A DNA stretch of 10,670 bases, from positions 1 to 10,670 of the forward strand of contig DVLP01000230.1 in NCBI GenBank assembly GCA_018715445.1. Direction: 5' to 3'. The position numbers and the translations under genes were made by a program. The stretch is from Candidatus Avipropionibacterium avicola (GTDB lineage Bacteria; Actinomycetota; Actinomycetes; Propionibacteriales; Propionibacteriaceae). Position 1 is the first letter of the stretch; each line of letters begins with the position of its first letter. The notes under the pieces are model-generated. The model saw only the letters and a program-made list of their open reading frames with translations. It searched no databases and had not been told where the DNA came from. Below are positions 6,640 through 10,670 of this stretch, piece by piece.

Positions 6640-7758
6640 ATGAACACGTCCGATCGTCCCGGACAGCTCGTCACCGGCGTGATCGCCCGAGCCAAGGACG
6701 CCCCTGTCGAACTGGCCACGATCCACGTCCCCGACCCCGGGCCCGGTGAGGCCGTCGTCCGGGTCCAGGCCTGCGGGGTGTGCCACACCGATCTGCACTA
6801 CGTCCAGGGCGGGATCGGTGACGATTTCCCGTACCTGCTGGGACATGAGGCCGCCGGCATCGTCGAGGCGGTCGGTGACGGCGTCACCGACGTCGCCCCC
6901 GGCGACTACGTGATTCTGAACTGGCGCGCCGTCTGCGGGGAGTGCCGCGCCTGCAAGCGCGGCCGCCCCTGGTACTGCTTCAACACCCACAACGCCACCC
7001 AGAAGATGACCCTCGAGGACGGCACCGAGCTCTCCCCCGCGCTGGGCATCGGCGCCTTCATCGAGAAGACCCTGGTCGCCGCCGGTCAGTGCACCAAGGT
7101 CGACCCGGCCGCACGTCCGGCAGCAGCCGGGCTGCTCGGTTGCGGAGTGATGGCCGGACTCGGCGCCGCCATCAACACCGGCGCGGTGACCCGTGGCGAC
7201 TCGGTCGCGGTGATCGGCTGCGGCGGGGTCGGAGCGGCCGCGATTGCCGGCGCCCGACTTGCCGGCGCGAGCAAGGTCATCGCCGTCGACCTGGACGATC
7301 GCAAGCTGGAGGGCGCCCGCGAGCTGGGGGCCACCCACACGGTCAACTCCTCCGAGCAGGATCCGGTCGAGGCGATCCAAGGGCTGACCGACGGCAACGG
7401 CGCCGACGTCGTCGTCGAGGCGGTCGGGCGACCGGAGACGTACCGCCAGGCGTTCTACGCCCGCGACCTGGCCGGCACCGTCGTCCTGGTCGGCGTACCG
7501 ACCCCCGAGATGCAGCTCGAGCTGCCCCTGGCCGACGTCTTCGGCCGCGGCGGGGCCCTCAAGTCCAGTTGGTACGGCGACTGCCTGCCCAGCCGTGACT
7601 TCCCGATGCTGATCGATCTCTACCTGCAGGGTCGCCTGCCGCTGGACGCCTTCGTCACCGAGGAGATCGGCATCGGTGACATCGACGCCGCCTTCACCAA
7701 GATGCACTCCGGTGACGTGCTGCGCTCGGTCGTGGTGATGGCGGGTGAGTCAGCATGA
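6640..7758 (+). CDS. mscR: S-(hydroxymethyl)mycothiol dehydrogenase
   Basis: A zinc-dependent medium-chain dehydrogenase of 372 residues. It oxidises S-hydroxymethylmycothiol, the spontaneous adduct of formaldehyde and mycothiol, to S-formylmycothiol with NAD+; the family is also reported to reduce S-nitrosomycothiol. Catalytic zinc ligands are Cys45 (CGVCHTD), His69 (LLGHEAAG) and Cys168 (LLGCGVMAG). The structural zinc set is Cys99, Cys102, Cys105 and Cys113. The Rossmann motif GCGGVG is at 193-198, and Asp217 after the second strand favours NAD+ over NADP+. Segments such as [20 protein letters not shown] and [14 protein letters not shown] closely match what I remember of the mycobacterial enzyme (Rv2259), which makes the specific call stronger than generic alcohol dehydrogenase. 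Start ATG 6640 has GAAGGAG with a 5-nt spacer. Its stop overlaps the next start by ATGA, so the two products are made together. Confidence 0.96.
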   Translation: MNTSDRPGQLVTGVIARAKDAPVELATIHVPDPGPGEAVVRVQACGVCHTDLHYVQGGIGDDFPYLLGHEAAGIVEAVGDGVTDVAPGDYVILNWRAVCGECRACKRGRPWYCFNTHNATQKMTLEDGTELSPALGIGAFIEKTLVAAGQCTKVDPAARPAAAGLLGCGVMAGLGAAINTGAVTRGDSVAVIGCGGVGAAAIAGARLAGASKVIAVDLDDRKLEGARELGATHTVNSSEQDPVEAIQGLTDGNGADVVVEAVGRPETYRQAFYARDLAGTVVLVGVPTPEMQLELPLADVFGRGGALKSSWYGDCLPSRDFPMLIDLYLQGRLPLDAFVTEEIGIGDIDAAFTKMHSGDVLRSVVVMAGESA

Positions 7759-8363
7759 CGGCACGGATCGACCACCTGGTCACCTCCGGCACGTTCAGCC
7801 TGGACGGCCAGAGCTTCGACGTCGACAACAACGTCTGGATCGTCGGCGATGACGCCGAGTGCGTGGTGATCGACGCCCCGCACGACGCGCAGGCGATCGC
7901 CGACGCAGTGGGTGATCGACGGGTGCTGGCCATCGCCTGCACCCACGCCCACGACGACCACGTCCGCGTCGCCCCGCAGTTGGCGCAACTGGTCAACGCC
8001 CCGATCCTGCTGCACCCCGACGACCACGTGCTGTGGGACATGACCCACGACGTCCGTCCCGACGGCGAGCTGAGCGACGGCCAGCAGATCCATGTCGCCG
8101 GGACCGTGCTGGAGGTCCTCCACACCCCGGGTCACGCCCCCGGAGCGGTCTGCTTCCACGCACCGGAGCTGGGGGTGCTGTTCTCCGGGGACACCCTGTT
8201 CAACGGCGGCCCCGGTGCCACCGGTCGCAGCTACTCCGACCACCCGACGATCGTGGAGTCGATCCGGACCCGCCTGTTCGCCCTGCCCGATGCCACCGTG
8301 GTCAAGACCGGACACGGTGACGACACCACGATCGGTGCCGAGCGGCAGAACCTGACCGACTGA
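7755..8363 (+). CDS. MBL-fold metallo-hydrolase, probable S-formylmycothiol hydrolase
   Basis: A glyoxalase II-like metallo-beta-lactamase-fold protein of 202 residues. All metal ligands are present: His64, His66, Asp68 and His69 in THAHDDH, His127 in TPGHAPG, Asp146 in SGDTLF and His187 in TGHGDD, so a two-metal active site is expected. There is no signal peptide, hence a cytoplasmic enzyme. It overlaps mscR by ATGA, with GGGTGAG upstream of its start as ribosome site. Known biology: glyoxalase II-type members hydrolyse thioesters of low-molecular-weight thiols, and mycobacteria place a similar gene right after mscR (Rv2260). Inference: it hydrolyses S-formylmycothiol to formate and mycothiol, completing the pathway. 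Another mycothiol thioester remains possible. A 16-bp tandem duplication runs across its stop codon. Confidence 0.9.
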   Translation: MTARIDHLVTSGTFSLDGQSFDVDNNVWIVGDDAECVVIDAPHDAQAIADAVGDRRVLAIACTHAHDDHVRVAPQLAQLVNAPILLHPDDHVLWDMTHDVRPDGELSDGQQIHVAGTVLEVLHTPGHAPGAVCFHAPELGVLFSGDTLFNGGPGATGRSYSDHPTIVESIRTRLFALPDATVVKTGHGDDTTIGAERQNLTD

Positions 8364-8387
8364 GCACTTGGCCGACTGAGCATCTGG
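8356..8387. repeat. Two-copy 16-bp tandem duplication across a stop codon
   Basis: CCGACTGAGCACTTGG (8356-8371) is directly followed by CCGACTGAGCATCTGG (8372-8387), 14 of 16 identical, differing by a CT/TC swap. The first copy contains the stop codon of the MBL hydrolase; the second puts a TGA in another frame. It looks like a small local duplication. Confidence 0.75.
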
Positions 8388-8389
8388 CC

Positions 8390-8429
8390 CACCGAGGGCC
8401 GGGGCCCGCACGGGCCCCGGCCCTCGGTG
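8390..8429 (+). terminator. Strong GC hairpin terminator after the mscR operon
   Basis: A perfect 18-bp stem (8390-8407 with 8412-8429) closes on the 4-nt loop GCAC, starting 26 nt after the MBL hydrolase stop. Only a short ATTT follows rather than a long T run, which is common for actinobacterial terminators. Because the stem is symmetric it could also act on leftward transcription. It isolates the mscR operon from the MscS gene, whose start is only 27 bp beyond. Confidence 0.8.
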
Positions 8430-8456
8430 ATTTGGGTGGGATGTTAGACAGTCCGG

Positions 8457-9530
8457 ATGGATGTCTGGCCTTTCCTGAAGTGGTTCATCGCGATCGCCTC
8501 GGCCGCGGTGGCAGCGGTTCTGGTCGTCGTGCTCGCCCAGCTCGTGCTGAGTCGGCTGGGGCGACGGGTGCCGCCGATCCGGGTGGCCTGGCTGCGACTG
8601 CGGGCGCCGTTCACCGCCCTGCTGCTCAGCATCGGGCTGCGGGTCAGCTTCTCGCGGGCGGCGACACCCTCGCCCTTCCGCGAGATCGGGCTGCACGCCC
8701 TGCTGATCGCGGTCATCATCACCGCCGTCTGGCTGGTCGCCACCCTGGTGGTGGCGTGGTTGTCCCACACCCAGCAACGCCTGACGGCCAAGCGCAAGGA
8801 CGACGACCGCTCCCGCCGCCGGATCCAGACCCAGATGCTGCTGATCCGCCGGGTGGTCTCGGCGGTCTTCGTCGTCCTCGGTGCGGCGATGGTGCTGCTC
8901 ACCTTCCCCGGCGTGGAGCAGATCGGCACCACGATCCTTGCCTCGGCCGGTCTGCTGTCGGTGGTGATCGGCATCGCGGCCCAGGCCAGTCTGGGCAACC
9001 TGATCGCCGGCCTGCAGCTCGCCTTCACCGACGCCATCCGGATCGGCGACATCGTCGAGGTCGACGACACCTGGGCCACCGTCTCGGACATCACCCTGTC
9101 CTACGTGGTGGTGAGCATCTGGACCGAGCAGCACAAGGTGCTGCCGTCGACGTACTTCACGACCAATCCCTTCATCAACTGGAGCCGCACCGGCGACTCG
9201 GTGACCGGGACGATCCTGTTCTCCCTCGACTGGCGGGTCGACCTGGCCGGCTTCCGCGCCGAGTTCGAGCGACTGGTGGACCGGAGCGGATTGTGGGACG
9301 GCCGCTCCCGCGGGGTCAGGGTCACCGACTCGGCGAGCGAGCGGTTGACCGTACGGGCGACGGTCAGCACCAAGGACACCGATGACGACTGGGACCTGCG
9401 CTGCCTGGTCCGCGAAGGCCTGGTGACCTGGCTGCGCGAGCACGACCCCGACGCCCTCCCTGTCCAGCGGGTGATGGTGCTCGATCAGGACAGGTCCACC
9501 AGTGCGGAGTCGAGTTCCTCCAGCAGTTGA
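8457..9530 (+). CDS. MscS-family small-conductance mechanosensitive channel
   Basis: A 357-residue membrane protein of the MscS family, which opens under membrane tension to release solutes after osmotic downshock. Hydrophobic segments lie at about 8-32, 48-64, 78-102 and 130-150, followed by the pore helix at about 158-190. The pore helix has the Gly/Ala-rich pattern of MscS TM3 (IGIAAQASLGNLIAGLQLAF). The beta domain starts at IRIGDIVEV (195-201) and includes the family segment VLPSTYFTTNPFINWSRTG (about 228-246). The C-terminal alpha/beta domain continues to about 342. The start is fixed at ATG 8457 or later because TAG stands in frame at 8445. No Shine-Dalgarno is seen; TAGACA (8445-8450) ends 6 nt before the ATG, hinting at a leaderless mRNA. 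The last residues are a serine run (ESSSSSS) encoded inside the 46-bp overlap with the convergent gene. Confidence 0.92.
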   Translation: MDVWPFLKWFIAIASAAVAAVLVVVLAQLVLSRLGRRVPPIRVAWLRLRAPFTALLLSIGLRVSFSRAATPSPFREIGLHALLIAVIITAVWLVATLVVAWLSHTQQRLTAKRKDDDRSRRRIQTQMLLIRRVVSAVFVVLGAAMVLLTFPGVEQIGTTILASAGLLSVVIGIAAQASLGNLIAGLQLAFTDAIRIGDIVEVDDTWATVSDITLSYVVVSIWTEQHKVLPSTYFTTNPFINWSRTGDSVTGTILFSLDWRVDLAGFRAEFERLVDRSGLWDGRSRGVRVTDSASERLTVRATVSTKDTDDDWDLRCLVREGLVTWLREHDPDALPVQRVMVLDQDRSTSAESSSSSS

Positions 9531-10513
9531 CTGGCGTTGAGGTACGAGCCGGGCGTCAGGTGGTCGAAGACGTACACCCGACCGGCCCGGACCGCGGGCA
9601 GGTTCTGGAACACCTTCTGGGCGCGGGTGAACTCGGTCTGCTCGTTCGGCGTGGTCGAGGTCGACCCCGGCAGACAGATCACGTCGGCGTCGGCGAGTTG
9701 CTCAATCTGCTCCCACGACAGCTTGGTGTCGGCATCGCCGTCGGCCGCAGAGGTCACCTCGTTCCACCGGACGCCGGCCAGGTCGAGGACCTGGCCACCG
9801 TTGCTGAGGGCCGAGCGGACCGAGAATCCCTCGGCCTGGCCCTGCCAGACCATCGCCCAGGTGAGCTCGCCCAGGACACCGGCACGCCCGGCCCTGATGG
9901 CAGCGGCCCGATCCTCGTACGCCTGCTCGAGCTCGGCCAGCACCGCGGTCCGCCCGGTGGCCTCGGCCACCTCGGTCGCGGCCTGTCGCCAGGTCGAGGA
10001 CGTGGTGGCGGTGATCAGGACGGTGGGGGCGATCTTGGCCAGCTCGGCCTCGGCTTCCGCCTGCCCGGTGCTGGCCAGGATCAGCTCCGGCGACTCGGCC
10101 GCGATCGCCTCGAGGTTGAGCTCGAAGTACTCCCCTCCCTTGGGGATCGCCGCGTAGGCCTCGGCATGGGCGGGGTTGATGACCGCCTCCAGCCCAGCCT
10201 GCGCCACGACCGGCTCCAGCCCGAGGTCGAGCAGGTTGTAGGTCGAGAACGGATCGAGGGTGGCGATCCGAGTCGGGGCGGTCGGGTCGACGGCGGCAGA
10301 GGTCGTCGCCGGTGCCGGGTCGTCCGATCCCTGCTCGGCGCGGGAGCACCCGGTGAAGGCTCCGAGTCCGACCCCGGCGGCCAGGCCCAATCCCACCAGG
10401 GACCGGCGCGTCAGGGCGCACCGCTCGGCGGCAGGGGCGTGGCGGATGACATGGGTGGAACGGGTGGCGGAACGATGACGGTTACGCCCGTGGGACGGGC
10501 AGGGAAGCAGCAT
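9485..10513 (-). CDS. Iron-siderophore-type ABC transporter substrate-binding lipoprotein
   Basis: A 342-residue FepB/FhuD-like binding protein (Peripla_BP_2 fold, about 80-330) that would capture a ferric siderophore outside the membrane and hand it to an ABC importer not seen in this window. The signal region has a long basic n-region (1-35), a twin-arginine-like LTRRSLVGLGLAAG (RR 36-37) and a lipobox-like AFTGC with Cys56 as the likely lipidated residue, so export by Tat and anchoring as a lipoprotein are suggested. A Thr/Ala/Pro-rich linker (58-80) precedes the fold. Recognisable family segments are RIATLDPFSTYNLLDLGLEPV, LEAIAAESPELILAS and the C-terminal NLPAVRAGRVYVFD. ATG 10513 is the only ATG in frame before the RR motif and has no Shine-Dalgarno; an iron box and a -10 lie just upstream, implying a leaderless, iron-repressed gene. 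Heme or another metal chelate is possible as substrate. Confidence 0.9.
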   Translation of the reverse strand: MLLPCPSHGRNRHRSATRSTHVIRHAPAAERCALTRRSLVGLGLAAGVGLGAFTGCSRAEQGSDDPAPATTSAAVDPTAPTRIATLDPFSTYNLLDLGLEPVVAQAGLEAVINPAHAEAYAAIPKGGEYFELNLEAIAAESPELILASTGQAEAEAELAKIAPTVLITATTSSTWRQAATEVAEATGRTAVLAELEQAYEDRAAAIRAGRAGVLGELTWAMVWQGQAEGFSVRSALSNGGQVLDLAGVRWNEVTSAADGDADTKLSWEQIEQLADADVICLPGSTSTTPNEQTEFTRAQKVFQNLPAVRAGRVYVFDHLTPGSYLNASQLLEELDSALVDLS

Positions 10514-10535
10514 GGGAAAAGGTTAGCCTTGCTTC
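10514..10535. promoter_or_regulatory. Back-to-back leaderless bidirectional promoter
   Basis: Only 22 bp separate the two divergent start codons. Rightward -10 TAGCCT (10524-10529) and leftward -10 TAACCT (10525-10520) both match TAnnnT and overlap at the same TA step. Each ends exactly 6 nt before its ATG (10536 rightward, 10513 leftward), so both transcripts would begin at the start codon. Neither side has a Shine-Dalgarno or a recognisable -35. Confidence 0.6.
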
Positions 10536-10536
10536 A
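10518..10536. promoter_or_regulatory. DtxR/IdeR iron box
   Basis: The 19-bp site matches the degenerate iron-box consensus TWAGGTWAGSCTWACCTWA at 15 of 19 positions. The left half AGGTTAGCCT is perfect and the right half is weaker. It covers both -10 elements and both presumed transcription starts, so a single iron-loaded DtxR/IdeR repressor would silence both divergent genes when iron is sufficient. The functions on each side (siderophore binding lipoprotein and siderophore-interacting protein) support the call. Confidence 0.75.
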
Positions 10537-10670
10537 TGGCTCTCACGCAAGCAGCCGTACTGCGGAACGAACGCCGCACCGTACGTCGGATCTTCGTCAT
10601 GACCCTGGTGACGCGCACACCGGTCAGTCGCAACACCGAACGGTTCACCTTCACCGCACCGGAGTTCGCC
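10536..10670 (+). CDS. Siderophore-interacting protein (SIP family flavin reductase), N-terminal fragment
   Basis: An open frame runs from ATG 10536 to the window end (45 residues), starting MALTQAAVLRNERRTVRRIF and continuing VMTLVTRTPVSRNTERFTFT, then APEFA. The stretch with alternating beta character around RTPVSRNTERFTFTAPEFA resembles the first strands of the FAD-binding barrel in SIP/ViuB-type ferric-siderophore reductases, which release iron from imported siderophores in the cytoplasm. The fragment is too short for the flavin or NAD(P)H motifs, so the identification leans on this resemblance, on the iron box at its start and on the divergent siderophore-binding lipoprotein. The first 20 residues look like a variable lead-in; ATG at residue 22 is an alternative start, but the leaderless promoter favours 10536. 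Confidence 0.62.
   Translation, partial: MALTQAAVLRNERRTVRRIFVMTLVTRTPVSRNTERFTFTAPEFA

Noticed and set aside
6523..7707. 394-codon minus-strand frame opposite mscR
   Set aside because: It is the antisense shadow of a well-identified dehydrogenase, with no motif of its own.
7620..9443. 607-codon minus-strand frame opposite the MBL hydrolase and MscS genes
   Set aside because: It runs antisense through two convincing genes and through the terminator hairpin, and its product is low-complexity His/Gln/Asp-rich.
1..10670. Defence system, mobile element, CRISPR, tRNA or integration site
   Set aside because: I read the window for recombinases, long terminal inverted repeats, spaced repeats and tRNA-like cloverleafs and saw none; gene content and composition look like uniform housekeeping chromosome.

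Overview
The window is very GC-rich, with strong G/C preference at third codon positions. It carries an S-(hydroxymethyl)mycothiol dehydrogenase, an enzyme of mycothiol-dependent formaldehyde oxidation, and a DtxR/IdeR-type iron box. This points to a high-GC actinobacterium. The PdhA sequence and the sigma factor/GerMN-Gmad2 pair look to me most like Propionibacteriales (Nocardioidaceae or Propionibacteriaceae), but I could not test this. It reads as ordinary chromosome: no insertion sequence, integrase, phage gene, CRISPR array, tRNA or rRNA is visible.

Layout. At the left edge (1-616, minus) is the N-terminal half of a thiamine-diphosphate E1 alpha subunit (PdhA/BkdA type). Divergent from it is a two-gene unit (836-2478, plus): an ECF/SigE-like sigma factor overlapping by ATGA a single-span membrane protein with an anti-sigma-like cytoplasmic N-terminus and extracytoplasmic GerMN and Gmad2 domains. 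Facing it tail to tail, with only 17 bp between stop codons, is a translationally coupled pair of ABC exporter half-transporters (6526 down to 2496, minus). Residue differences in the pair predict a heterodimer with one degenerate and one consensus ATP site.

A 113-bp divergent intergenic region with several dyads and direct repeats separates the exporter from a formaldehyde-detoxification operon (6640-8363, plus): mscR and an overlapping metallo-beta-lactamase-fold hydrolase, probably the S-formylmycothiol hydrolase. A very strong GC hairpin (8390-8429) ends that operon. An MscS-family mechanosensitive channel follows (8457-9530, plus) and overlaps tail to tail, by 46 bp, an iron-siderophore-type binding lipoprotein (10513 down to 9485, minus). 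At the right edge a divergent siderophore-interacting protein gene begins (10536, plus, cut by the window end).

The most distinctive piece is the 22-bp gap between the last two genes. One iron box there contains back-to-back -10 hexamers (TAGCCT rightward, TAACCT leftward) sharing one TA step. Each hexamer ends exactly 6 nt before an ATG, so both genes look leaderless and jointly iron-repressed. Leaderless starts are also possible for the sigma factor and, more weakly, for the MscS gene.
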